A program made the translations under genes and the position numbers. Below the pieces are notes generated by a model that saw only the letters and a program-made list of their open reading frames with translations, searched no databases and was not told where the DNA came from. This document shows, one piece after another, positions 11,041-21,059 of a DNA stretch of 64,000 nt (within the stretch, counting starts at the first letter, position 1; the number at the start of each line of letters is the position of its first letter). The stretch lies in NCBI GenBank assembly GCA_026018925.1, contig JAKSZU010000009.1, forward strand, positions 84,518,139 through 84,582,138, read 5' to 3'. Source of the DNA: Tupaia tana (lineage: Eukaryota; Chordata; Mammalia; Scandentia; Tupaiidae).

Positions 11041-11170
11041 CTGAGTTACAAAGCTAATCTATGAGGCTGACTCCAGACCTCTCAATGGAAACAATGCTAG
11101 CAAGAAAACAATGGGAAGATGTACTGAAAGTGTTAAGAAAGAAACAATTTCAACCAAGATTATTCCCTGC
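11041..11170 (+). mobile_element. L1 ORF1 fragment
   Basis: A short piece encodes LTPDLSMETMLARKQWEDVL and onward, matching the ORF1 C-terminal part of L1-1 at 8600-8690. It follows directly on the A1 tail; nothing else of L1 is attached. Confidence 0.7.
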
Positions 11171-12552
11171 CTTTGATTTTTCTGCCAAAACTCTGCTAAA
11201 TACTGGACTAAACCTTCCTCTCAATCCTCCTGTCTTCTGCCTCCTAATGACCCTTATATCTTTCTAATTTGTCCTGCATGATATTCTGTGCCTACTGTCT
11301 CTAAAATCTATAAGTATAATAAACATTGTTTTTCCTGGCTTTTCCTACTGTCTCCTTGTGTGGCCACAAGTGATTGACTGTTTTGTAAAAGAATACAAAA
11401 CAAATACATGCTTTCAAACTCCATCCTGCCAATAATTTTACATGCCTATCCTGTTACAATCTTCTCTCTTTCTCTTTACAATTCAGCCTAGTAGAGATGT
11501 GTCAACTTACTTCCCCATAGTACATTAACTTAAACCCCCCAATGTCATTTGCTTCCTCCTGCCTCCAACTGAAACTATTTTATTGTCAAAATCAATAAAC
11601 CTCTGTGCTGCTAAAATCAATTTAGGATTTCATATAGTTGCCTAATCTCTCCTTGAAATATTAATGTTCTGGCTTCTGGGACACAGCTATGTTCCCATTT
11701 TCCTTTTCCTGCCTATAGTCTTTTTTTTTTTCCTTAAAATCCATTGACCTATTTCTTCCATGAGCAAAAGAGACAGCACCACCAACAGGGTCACAATGCT
11801 GGCATCTACCCTCAGCCCTAGCCAGCCCTGGATCATGGGCACAAGGATTCCTGATGTACTCAGAGGGGCTTTCCATGTAGGTCAGTGTTGCAGAGCATTG
11901 CATTTTTCACTGAACAACCATTCAGCAACACAAACTGTATTTCTGATCACTTACTCTCAATCCTGTTTGAGGATTTTCCAGCTCTGCCAAACCATTAAAT
12001 TTCAAAGTTATCAATCTCAGACATTGAATCTCATCTTATACTCTTTCTTTTGGCGAGCTCACCCAATCCTGTGCTTTTATTTTATTTTGTTAAGAAACTA
12101 ATTAACTTCATATGCTTTAACATTACTTAATACATTTTACAAATGGTGAATACTTCATTTAGAAAATTTTAAACCTATGGAAGTAGCTCAATCAGTATAG
12201 GTAATAAAGCAACCAAACCAACAAAACAAAGAAATCTGACAAAAGTCCCTTTAGATATATTCAGATACATACTTTTCAAATTAATCCATGTAACTGAGGC
12301 AGGGTATTTGAAAGCTTGGAGTAAACATTAGTTGAAATGGATGAAAGGCCCTAGATACCTGCAGAATTTAAATATAAGTTGTCTTTAAAAAGATTTAAAT
12401 ATCTAATTTCAGAATCGTAACTGCTTCATGGTAGTTTTGGTTTAGTTGAACAAATTATGCCTTTCAAGAAAACTGTAAAATAATTAATGTGGAATATGTG
12501 ATACTATTTTTCTTGGAATAGAGAAATAGGTTATTTTAAAAAATTCATTATA
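11171..12552. other. Gene-free stretch with an old tRNA-type SINE at about 11725-11935
   Basis: Mostly AT-rich sequence with no open reading frame I would trust. About 11725-11935 has a decayed antisense SINE body (GGATCATGGGCACAAGGATTCC and a CATGTAGGTCAGTGTTGCA part), related to those at 15305-15505 and 59950-60172. AATAAA-type sites occur near 11320 and 11595, but I cannot name an LTR. Confidence 0.5.
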
Positions 12553-12840
12553 GAGTATGTATGCGTGAGAGAGAGAGAGAGTGAGAAAGTACTCCCCAGG
12601 GGTGATGGCATTCTGCATTCCCTTCTTCTCTATTCTCCTATCAGGACATGTGAGAAAGTACTCACCAGGGGTGATGACCATGCTGCAATCCTTTCTCCTC
12701 TATTCTCCTATTAGGATTTTGGGCATGCACACACAGGTATGTGATGTGTTTTTTCAAGCTACCAGGACTGTGACTAAAACTGCACAGTTGGCCATGTGGG
12801 ATCCAACTGCTTTAACCACAATAGCAACTAACCAAACTAA
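12553..12840 (-). mobile_element. Old CYN-like SINE with an internal tandem duplication
   Basis: The antisense SINE body carries a duplicated segment of about 75 bp: GTGAGAAAGTACTCCCCAGG... and GTGAGAAAGTACTCACCAGG..., each continuing through the CTTCTCCTCTATTCTCCTAT part (about 12580-12655 and 12650-12720). The head reads CAGTTGGCCATGTGGGATCC. Confidence 0.75.
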
Positions 12841-12913
12841 GGTTATTTTTTAAAAGGGTACATTAGATATACTTACCTATCAAAGAATGAGACAATAGAC
12901 AGTTATTTTGAAT

Positions 12914-14951
12914 TTATTTGAATTTATTTATTTGTCTATTTTCTTTCACCCAATCAACCTCACTTTCTGCTTTACTACAGCTATACTGCATAGCTTTTTG
13001 ATGGATTGAACTACTACTTGCTTCATTTTTAGGAATCTCCATTTTTAATTTTGGTATACATTGATCTTTAGTTTTGTGTGGTAGAATCCCGTTTTTTATT
13101 GTTTCCATCAGGGTACTCTTTGCTTTAGTAATTACTGGTGAAGTTGAAGGAGATTGTTTTAAACCAAGCATATCTAGGGATGGTGAAGACTGAGGCACTG
13201 GTAGAGCCCAAGGGCTTGAAATGCAGGATGGTGGTGACTGTGCAAAGGAAAACAATGATTGCAGGTTGAAAGATTTTGATAACTTCAAACTTGAAGATGA
13301 CTGTAGTGGAATCAAATGCCCTGTTGATTGTGGAATGGAAGATCTTTGTGACTGTGCAACTGAAGATGATTATGATTGTGTACCTGTAGATCTTGATGAT
13401 TGTGCATCAAAACGTCTTGACAAGAGGGCAACTGAATGCCTTGGTACTTGCGTAACTGAATGTCTTGGTGATGGAATCAAACATCTTGATGCTTGCGAAC
13501 ATAATGATATAGGTTGTTGTGGAAATGAACTTTGTGATGTTTGTGGAATTGAAGATTTTGGTAATGGTGTAACTGAAAATTGTGAAGGTGGTGGAAGAGA
13601 AGCTCTTGGTCTTGATGGAACTGAAGATATTGGTGATTTTGCAACTAAAAATCTTGGTGACTGTGTAAATGAGGATTTCCCAGATTGATAAACTGAAGGT
13701 ATTGGTGACTTTACAAGTAAAACAGAGTCAACTAGATATGTAACTGTGGACCTTAATTGAATACTTGGTGAGGTTATTGGAGACGATAGAGGTGAAGGGG
13801 TCTTCTGATCTTCACCTTGTGGGAGTCGATTTTCTGGTTTCTGTTCATAATATTGCAAAAGGTTCTGGTACTGGAGGAGAGAACTCTGCTTTAGGTGATA
13901 TAATTGGAAAAGCTGCCTCAGGAATAGTCTGCAGGCAATTAGGAAGTGATATTTTAGCTGGAGGTGATGGAAGCTTCGTGGGAAAATATATGATTGGGGA
14001 AGAATTTGCCATCTTTGAAGCTCTTAATAGAGCTAGCCAGTCAGATGGTAATGGTGGTGGTGAATTTGGTGCCATGGGACTCACAAACACCTCTGTTTTA
14101 TAATGTGGTCAAGGTTGAAGTAACTCTTCTCCCATTCCAGTTCCATAATTGACATAGGTAAATGAATTTTTCAGGTCTCCGGCTCTGTGCATTGGCTGAT
14201 ATAGAGGACCAGATAATGCTTTTCCTACAGCTCTTGTTAGAAGCTTACTAATTTCACTAAATTGAAAAGTGGAACCTGAAGAACTTACAGCTAGTTGATC
14301 TGTAACTGAATGAAAGTCCTCACCGCAAGAAGGTGGAATATGATCTGCTGAAATATTGGCTTTCAGCTGTTGATGTTGAGGCTCTTTTTTTGGTTCATTG
14401 ACATGATCTATATGTTTCTTCTTTTGCTTAAGCTTTCCCTCCTTTTGTTCTTTACTCTCAAGTGTAATTTTTTTCTTACAAATTTCAGGGCATTCAAAAT
14501 CATCAAGAGAAGTCTTTACACTTTCTCTGTCATCATGGTGGTAAGGAGCCAGCATGTTGATAGGTGATGTCTGTACAGAAGCATCCTGCATTTGACACAT
14601 TTTAACAGGTAATGGTTGGGAGCAGGACACCTGCTGTGTTTGAATAGCTGTACTTTGAAAAGTCTTTTGTGATTCCATATTTTGCAAGAACAGTCCTTTA
14701 TTTGGATCCTTGTAGGGAAAACCTTTAGTTAACTGGATTATATGCTCTTGTAAAGCTATAAATCTAAAAGAGACTTTATCAATCTCTTTGGATAGTTTCC
14801 CAAATAGGTCTTCGACATACTTGCTTAGATTATTTACTTGTGTAGTTATATTGTTTAAAGACGTCTGGATTACGTGAACTAATTCATCTTGAATTTCTTT
14901 GGCTATCACTGGTGGATCTGGTTGCTCTTCATCTTTTTCTTCATTTAACAT
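12914..14951 (-). pseudogene. WASF/WAVE-family-like single-exon gene, decayed
   Basis: WAVE proteins activate the Arp2/3 actin nucleator. Read on the minus strand from the ATG at 14951, the first 280 codons resemble the WAVE homology domain (NLSKYVEDLFGKL, FRFIALQEHI, TFQSTAIQTQQ, PINMLAPY) followed by a Lys-rich basic stretch. The C-terminal end has a WH2-like motif (AKSTLMETIKNGI, about 13120-13085) and a terminal SEVDW like the WAVE acidic end. Between them the usual proline region is replaced by a degenerate Ser/Pro/Gln repeat of about 10 residues. A TGA at 14109-14111, a frame change at about 13847-13858 and a TAA at 13370-13372 break it. There are no introns. It spans about 679 codons, longer than typical WAVE proteins (about 500-560). 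The family call is from remembered motifs; it could be an ancient retrogene that was functional for long before decay. Confidence 0.72.
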
Positions 14952-15132
14952 TTTAGGTCTGTATTACCTCAGTATAAAAGTTAGGAGACACACCCCCCTT
15001 ACCCCCTTTGAAGCATCAGCAGCTCTTCTCAGACCTCCTTTGGGTTCCCCAATTTATGAGCTTTGAAGAAACATCCCACTCTGGCAGATGCTACACTGAT
15101 CAGAGGATGAGTTCCCCCCTCTGTTTTTAGTA

Positions 15133-15145
15133 GTAACCAGGCAAC
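15133..15145 (+). promoter_or_regulatory. RFX X-box-like site upstream of the WAVE-like gene
   Basis: GTAACCAGGCAAC fits the RFX consensus GTNRCC-N-RGYAAC. It is about 180 bp upstream of the ATG at 14951 (gene on the minus strand). RFX sites are common in testis and cilium promoters. About one such match is expected by chance in a window this size, so only its position makes it notable. Confidence 0.35.
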
Positions 15146-15304
15146 CAAACCCTGTGTGAGAATCTTTTGTGCATTAGCCATAAGAGAACAATGCCTTCAA
15201 GTCATGGACATGCCCCTTTGACCTGCTCTCTGCTGGAACTATTTTCAACCAGGTGGAGAAAAACCAGCTGGAGGGGGTGGGAGAGGGCTAAACTAACATT
15301 TTTA

Positions 15305-15505
15305 TTTAGTGAGTTTAAAAAGAGACAGGCACCCTCAACAGGATGTCATACTGCAATCCTCTTCTCAACTTTCCCATCCAGCCAGGATCAGGGGCACCCA
15401 TGTGAACACACAATGTTGACCTGGGAACCAAACCCTGATCTCCATATAGCTTCAGCATCACAGGTTAACACACTACCACTGCTCACCATTGCTGGCCATT
15501 TAGCT
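15305..15505 (-). mobile_element. Old tRNA-type SINE
   Basis: The antisense body has CTTCTCAACTTTCCCATCCAG, GGGGCACCCATGTGAAC and a decayed head ending ACCATTGCTGGCC. No clear TSD. Confidence 0.6.
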
Positions 15506-16110
15506 TATTTCTAATTCTTAGCTACCTCAAGCAATACTTCAGAGAACATTCTTGTACATGTCTCTAGGTACATATGGAGAATTTCTCAGAGTACATGCTT
15601 AAGAATAGAATTGTTCGGTCATGGGATATGTATTCCATTTTTAATTAGTCTCACTTATTAATCTTATCTTTTATGGTGTGTAGTTTTAAAATTTCACTTA
15701 TTTATAAATATCCTTTCTTTTTTAAATTTAGTTTTATTATTTTTTTTACATTTTTCCACATTTTGATTCACAAAATACCTGTGGACAGAAATTGTTCTTA
15801 CTAAAATGAAAAAACAAAACAAAACTATGACCAATAACAACAAAGACACAAAGAAACGAATACTGAAACTGATAGTGTTAGATGTGAGATATGTTAACTG
15901 CCTGGATTGCACTGATGGTAACATGAGTGTGTACATATGTCCACACTTATCAAATTGTATGCATTTATTATTTCTGGTTTGCATATATCAATCATACTAC
16001 AATTAAGCTGAGAAAAAATAAATAAAAGTACAAAACTATTTTTCAATCTGTATCAAAATGAATAAATTCTGGGTAAATACTGCTTGGTAAAACTCTATCA
16101 AAAACCCCAT
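15506..16110. other. Fragments of old L1 3' ends
   Basis: 15530-15690 resembles old L1 text (GAATAGAATTGTTCGGTCATGG). 15700-15800 looks like a truncated minus-strand L1 or half-L1 end (TTACATTTTTCCACATTTTG, as at 34840-34860). 15810-16025 in + orientation looks like an old L1 3' UTR ending AATTAAGCTGAGAAAAAATAAATAAAAG. No gene seen. Confidence 0.45.
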
Positions 16111-16164
16111 TCCTGGGCTGTCCAGTGGCATAGTGTTTAAGGTGCCTGGATTCCATATGACCAA

Positions 16165-16915
16165 TGTCCCAATCCGGGGGACAGTCGAACAGGCTTCCTG
16201 AGGGAAGGAGTGAGAGACGGGACAAATGACACAGTGTTACAACACAGTGTTACAGTACGGAGATGATGCAGTGTTACAACTCTTCAGGGTTGTCCATTTA
16301 TTGTGGACAGCATGGAGATGACACAGTGTTATAGCTCTTCAGGGTCGTCCAAAGACAATGTGGTGTCACAGCTCAGGGTCGTCTGGAGACGACGCGGTGT
16401 CACAACTCTTCAGGTTCTTCAGGGTCGTCTGGAGACGACGCGGTGTTACAACTCTTCAGGCTCTTCAGGGTCGTCTGGAGACGACGCGGTGTTACAACTC
16501 TTCAGGCTCTTCAGGGTCGTCTGGAGACGATGCGGTGTTACAACTCTTCAGGCTCTTCAGGGTCGTCTGGAGACAACGCGGTGTTACAACTCTTCAGGCC
16601 CTTCAGGGTCGTCTGGGTCGTCTGGAGATTGTGGGCCAGGGATCATGGTTATATCCATGTTGGTGGGCAGTGATTGGTTGAATGAAGGATTGTAAAAGGT
16701 GAGTTATGATTGGTTGCTTTTGTGGACCAATCAGGAGGTGCTGGATATGCAAATCTGAGGGATTCTAAGCTCACCGATTTGCTATGGGAAGTGGCCAATC
16801 AGAGTATAGTTTTGAAGGTGAGGTTTAGAAGGGAAGCCAATCATGGCTTTTGGCATTGTGTAATTGTTTGCTCTCTGAGAAACCGGTGATATTCACTGGT
16901 GCACAGCCTCCCACA
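16165..16915 (-). mobile_element. Solo LTR related to the ERV LTRs at 37234 and 40038
   Basis: It begins TGTCCC and ends CCACA, like the LTRs of the provirus at 37-40 kb; the first about 60 bp are very similar (GGGGGACAGTCGAACAG). Flanks GACCAA (16159-16164) and GGCCAA (16916-16921) form a 6-bp TSD with one mismatch. In minus orientation a TATA-like site (16649-16654) precedes the minisatellite and an AATAAA (16297-16302) follows it. At 751 bp it is about twice as long as the proviral LTRs, mainly because of the 46-bp repeat. Confidence 0.8.
16378..16620 (-). repeat. 46-bp minisatellite inside the solo LTR
   Basis: GGGTCGTCTGGAGACGACGC recurs with a period of exactly 46 bp (16378, 16424, 16470, 16516, 16562, 16608), with few changes between units. 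Looser copies extend to about 16260. It lies between the inferred TATA box and polyadenylation site, that is, in the R/early transcribed part. Confidence 0.9.
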
Positions 16916-17062
16916 GGCCAAATGCATGTTTCAAGTCTCACACCTGGCAGTTTGAAAAACATGCCAGGAATGCATGCTCAAATTCTTAAAAGGAGAATGA
17001 AGGAGAAGGGATTGCAATGCTGCCATTCACCCTGAGGAATGCTTTCTCACTTTCTCTCTCTC

Positions 17063-17068
<6 letters not shown>

Positions 17069-17104
<36 letters not shown>
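17069..17104. repeat. (TC)n microsatellite in the SINE body
   Basis: An uninterrupted CT run expands the CTCTCTGTCTCTCT part of the SINE. Confidence 0.95.
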
Positions 17105-17106
<2 letters not shown>

Positions 17107-17136
17107 GCAAGAAGACATGCCCTATAGCAATTTTTT

Positions 17137-17890
17137 CTCTCTTTTTAAATTTTTATTTCAGTTTATTTATTTGCATTCATTCACTGTACATCATTACAGC
17201 ATACAAAATGAGATTTTCTATCCAGAGTACACTATATATTGTCTTAATCAAGCACATCGACAAACATGTTATTGTCAGCAAATTATCTTCCATTTCTTGT
17301 TTTCTGTATGTTTTGCTTTTTTTCCCACATCCTTGATTCCCTATCTCTTACCCTCTGCCATCTCCCACTCTCCTCCCACACTGTCTCTGGTATCTATGTT
17401 TGCTTTCTATACTGTTTCCCCCCCACACATTTTATTGAATCGCCAAAGACCCTAATCAATCCAAATACCCTCATAGCAAACACAGGTGATACACACATTT
17501 CCATGAACACAAGTCTAACTTTATGCATCCTATAAAGTAGCACCTAGCTGGGGCTACATATCCTACTGCAGTCATTGAATAGATATATATTTTATTCCTG
17601 AATATTTTTTTTGTAACTCAATTTACATTCCTTCCCTAAGCATCATCACAGCATACAAAATGCAATCTCCCATCCAGTACACACTGCATAGTGACACAAT
17701 CATGCACATTACAAAAAATTTTCCATTACTAGTTCCTAGAATTATTTCCACCCCTCTTTCTGACCCTCTGTCCCTTCCTACCCTCCTCTCACACCACCTC
17801 CGGTGTCTACAATTGTCCTTCATTCCCTTCCCAACCACATTGTATTGATCACACAATTTCCTACATAATCTAACTACTTTCAATGGTGAG
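17137..17890 (-). repeat. Duplicated 3'-tail units of half-L1 A2
   Basis: Two diverged units, about 17590-17885 (near ORF1) and about 17160-17460 (terminal), share the order AATCA/CAATA...ATGTG, GATACCAGAGACAGTG-type purine text, TGTACT(C)TGGAT(G/A), TTTTGTATGCTGT and GAATG(T/C)AAAT. The same two-unit tail is present at 10195-11000 and 45450-46260, so the duplication defines the family. Confidence 0.75.
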
Positions 17891-18151
17891 TTCACTCATT
17901 ACTACTAAGAAAACCAGTATTAACTTAACTCAAAGAAGCGCCAAGGAACTTTGCTTAAAGCCAGGAAACAGGTTAGGATTCTGTTCAAATGGTAGGTGCA
18001 TGAACCTATCAGTCTCATGTACTTTTATCTTCTGTTCTGGTTCAATTTTCCTGATTAAATTCTGGAATATAATATTCAACTCAAGACTTGTCCCTATGAT
18101 TAAGTTGGCCACTTTCTTAGTTTTTGGACTCTTATTTCCATGTGTCTGAGT

Positions 18152-19153
18152 TTAATTTTCTTGATATAGCACACCCTTGAGAACTTCTTGGAGATTTGGT
18201 CTGGTGCTGGTAAATTCTTTCAGGTTTTGCTTATCCGAGAATGTTCTTGTCTTTTCTTCCCACCTGAAAGATAATCTTGCTGGGTACAGTATTCTAGGCT
18301 AAAATTGCTTCTCTCGTAACACTTTGAATATATTTTCCCATTCTCTCCTCGCTCGCATTGTTTCTGATGAGAGATCTGCTGTTAGTCTGATGGGATGTCC
18401 TTTGTAGGTAACTTGATGTTTTTCTTTTGCCAATCTTAGTGTCTTGTCTTTGTCTGTGGTTTTGGTCAACCTGGCTATAATGTGTCTTGGAGAAGATCTT
18501 CTTGGGTTGATTCTATTTGGGGTCCTTTGTATTTCCTGGGACTGGATCTTCAAATGCCTCTCTAGGTTTGGAAAGTTTTCTTGCAGGATTTCATGGAATA
18601 GATGATCAATGCCCTTATGGGTCTCTTCACCTTCTGGAATGCCAATTATCTGGATATTTGGACATTTGATGGTATCCAGTACTTCTCGCATATCATTCTC
18701 CAATTTTTGGGCCATTTTCTCAGTCTTCCTGGTGGATTTTTCTAGGCCAGCCATTTTCTCTTCTACATCTGAGATTCTATTTTCTGAATGATCTAGTCTG
18801 CTTTTAAGACTTTCAAGGGAGATTTTTACTTCTTGTATTATAGACTTCATCTCTAGCAGTTCCGTTTGAGTCTTTTGTAAAGTGTGTAATTCCTTTTTTA
18901 GATCTTGCAAGAATTTCCTCATCTCCTGGAACTCGTCAACTTCTTTCTCCTTTCTCTTTAGCAGTTCATTATCTCTCTTCTCTTCCATCTCTGTTAGCTT
19001 CAACATTATGAATGCTCTAAATTCCTTACCGGACATTTCCATGACTTTCACCGAACTGCTTGTGTATGAAGGAGAGTTACTCTTTTCACTTGGAGGAGAG
19101 GTATTTTCTCGTTTTCCCATATTTCTCGTGATCCAGCGGTTATTTCTTGTCAT
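18152..19153 (-). pseudogene. L1 ORF1 of half-L1 A2, broken by one visible stop
   Basis: The frame opens at ATG 19153 (MTRNNRWITRNMGKR) and runs 284 codons to a TAG at 18299-18301. There, other copies have CAG in CAATTTCAGCC-like context, so this is a single CAG-to-TAG change. The same frame then continues 48 codons to a TAA at 18152-18154, giving 333 positions against 338 in human ORF1p. A coiled-coil-rich N-terminal half (Leu/Glu/Lys heptads, codons about 45-150) is followed by the RRM-region motif IQIIGIPEGEE and the C-terminal domain NRINPRRSSPRHIIARLTK. ORF1p binds RNA as a trimer. The near-open frame implies recent use or selection. Confidence 0.9.
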
Positions 19154-19502
19154 CTGATGGATGGTGTGTTTCTTTCAAATTCTTGAAGTTCAGCCTGAAT
19201 GTTCAGGAGCAAGCAGACAGATGTGATCTAGAATCTGTTTGCTGTTCTGTTGTGATCGCTGGTGCAGCAGATTCAGTAGATATTGGGAAATATTTTAACC
19301 CTATTAGTATTTGGATGTTTAGCTACAGTGCTCTTAGACCCGTCTAAAAACACATTGAATGGATATTGGAGGGTGAAGAGACAAGAAAAAGGAAAATGAA
19401 AAAGAGAGAGAGAAACAACAAAAAGAGAAAAAAAGAGACAAAAAAATAAAAAAATTATAATTACTGTTCTTTTTTTAAGAGAAAAATCACAAAATAGAAA
19501 TA

Positions 19503-19665
19503 TCTAGTTCACAGGGGCCATGCAGAACCTTCTTCTGAAGGAAGGGCTCAACTCTCCTGCCATGCTAGCTTTGCTTGCTGGAGGCTGAATTATGAGTAGA
19601 AAGTCTTCATTTCTCCTGTCCCCTGAAATATCTAGTTCACAGGGGTCATGCGGAATCTTCTTCTC
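19503..19665 (-). repeat. 128-bp 5' monomer of half-L1 A2 (1.3 copies)
   Basis: TCTAGTTCACAGGGGYCATG starts at 19503 and again at 19631, a period of 128 bp; the second copy ends at the TSD. Unrelated to the A1 monomers although ORF1 and tail are shared. Confidence 0.8.
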
Positions 19666-19777
19666 CCCTATAGCAATTTTTTAAAATATCTTATACCTAA
19701 AAGCAAGAAATATGAGCAAAAATAAGTTTGAAAATGAGAAAAAATACATTGGCACTATCTTAAAATTACATAATCTT

Positions 19778-20047
19778 GGGGACCAGCAGTTAGTGTAATG
19801 GCTATGTTGCTGGACACCCATGTAGTCAACTGTGGTTCAAGTCCTGGACCCGGTGGCTTAAACTCACGCCGGGCACATGTGCATGCGTGCCCAAGATCCC
19901 GAGAGGAGAATGGAGGAGAAGGGATTGCAGCGTGGCCATCCCTCCTGGGGGGTGATTTCTCACTTTCTGTCTCTCTGTCTCTCTGGTGAGTGCACGCGCC
20001 CTATAGCAAAAACCTCTTCAAAATAAATTAATAAATAAAAAATATTA
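19778..20047 (+). mobile_element. CYN-like SINE, long type
   Basis: Runs from GGGGACCAGCAGTTAGTG to CTATAGCAAAAACCTCTTC plus an A-rich tail. TSD AAAATTACATAATCTT / AAAATTACACAATCTC. Confidence 0.9.
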
Positions 20048-20062
20048 AAAAATTACACAATC

Positions 20063-20821
20063 TCATGCCACACACTAGAAAATAGTATACAATGTAGGGG
20101 GACAAACAACTTTATGTATTGATACATATCTTCTGTTATTATTTCATGTGGAGCCATTCAATTGTGAGTTAGATTATGGGGATGACAGGAGAAAAAAATG
20201 GACAAATTTTGAAAACATGTTTTAAGATCTCCTAATCTAGAAGGATGCAGAGTGGTGAAAGTAAATAAGAATTTCCCGGGGCTAAAGGTATGTAGTATCA
20301 GTCCACCGACCATATCATCACACTAACATAGAGACAAGAAAAAATTTTAGGATTTGAAAAGAATATAAAAGAAGCAGAAAGTAATCATTTAATCAAAAGT
20401 AATTGGCTCTAACAATAATCAGGGATTTAGCAAATTGGAAGGTAAAAGAGGGAGTAATTATAACTATAGAAGGAATTAACAGTCTATTGGGAACGGCACA
20501 AGAAATGTCCATCTAAGTCTATTTTCTCATATCTGGGCTAAAAAAGCTTTGATCAAACCAAAAAGTCATAGCATTATGTCATAGCAATAGTAACAAAATG
20601 TTAGTATTACATATATGACAATATACTTTTAGTACTATGGAGAAACACAAATTGGGATGCATGGGACAAAATTTTAAAGAAAGTTATGAGCATTCTAATT
20701 CCTTCATTTTTTAAATAACAGGGCTTGCAATAGATACTGAAGTCAAGTGGCAGAGGTTTGAATAAAGATCTATTTATAAATCTAATTATTTATTTCAAAA
20801 TTTTATTAAATGTCATTATGT
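20063..20821. other. Unassigned AT-rich stretch
   Basis: No coding frame, RNA gene or repeat that I can name. Confidence 0.4.
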
Positions 20822-20823
20822 GG

Positions 20824-21059
20824 TTCAGAGAAGCCATGCTCTAAACCCACCTCCTAGACCTCCAAAATATTCAGACAAGAAGCCATTTTAAAACTGAGGT
20901 GTGTCCTGGTGTGTTCAGGGAAGCCATGCTCTAAACCCACCTCTTAGACTCCCAAAATATTCAGACAAGAAGCCATTTTAAAGCTGAGGTGTGTCCTGGC
21001 ATGTTCAGGGAAGCCATACTTTAAACCCACCTCCTAGACTCCCAAAATATTCAGACAAG
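20824..21059 (+). repeat. 90-bp 5' monomers of half-L1 B1
   Basis: TTCAGRGAAGCCATRCT recurs at 20824, 20914 and 21004. Each unit holds CACCTCCTAGACT, AAAATATTCAGACAAG, AAGCCATTTTAAARCTGAGG and GTGTCCTGG. The last unit is broken after CAGACAAG by GTAGG..., see the intron-like segment. Confidence 0.9.

Larger units (their letters stand above)
16115..17136 (+). mobile_element. SINE interrupted by a solo LTR
   Basis: The head (16115-16164, GGGCTGTCCAGTGGCATAGTG...) continues at 16916 with GGCCAAATGCATG, the body and a (TC)n tract, ending CCCTATAGCAATTTTTT at 17136. A solo LTR (16165-16915) splits it, and a half-L1 later inserted at its 3' end. Confidence 0.8.
17137..19665 (-). mobile_element. 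Half-L1 A2, complete ORF1-only element with perfect TSD
   Basis: The body is bounded by the identical 17-bp repeat CCCTATAGCAATTTTTT (17120-17136 and 19666-19682). Minus-strand order: 128-bp monomers (19503-19665), A-rich leader, ORF1 (18152-19153), duplicated 3' tail (17137-18151) ending in an A-rich AAATAAACTGAAATAAAAATTT tract. There is no ORF2. The perfect TSD shows that this 2.5-kb form moved as a unit and is not a decayed full L1. It targeted the A-rich end of a SINE. Confidence 0.9.

Noticed and set aside
13221..13688. Open frame on the + strand rich in Cys, Asp and Gly (155 codons)
   Set aside because: It is the antisense of the Ser/Pro/Gln repeat of the WAVE-like gene; the composition follows from that repeat.
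16303..16695. Overlapping open frames with SSGSSGDD-type repeats
   Set aside because: They are produced by the 46-bp minisatellite (46 is not a multiple of 3, so all frames repeat); it lies inside an LTR.
17890..18151. Second splicing-type deletion in A2 (GAGACTGA joined to TAGGTTCATG compared with A1)
   Set aside because: The missing block lacks GT and AG ends and has a GA microhomology, so ordinary deletion is more likely.
18152..19153. Independent host gene with a coiled coil
   Set aside because: Motifs, position between monomers and tail, and the TSD identify it as L1 ORF1.
20824..21059. CRISPR-like array
   Set aside because: Units are contiguous 90-bp monomers without spacers, in mammalian L1 context.
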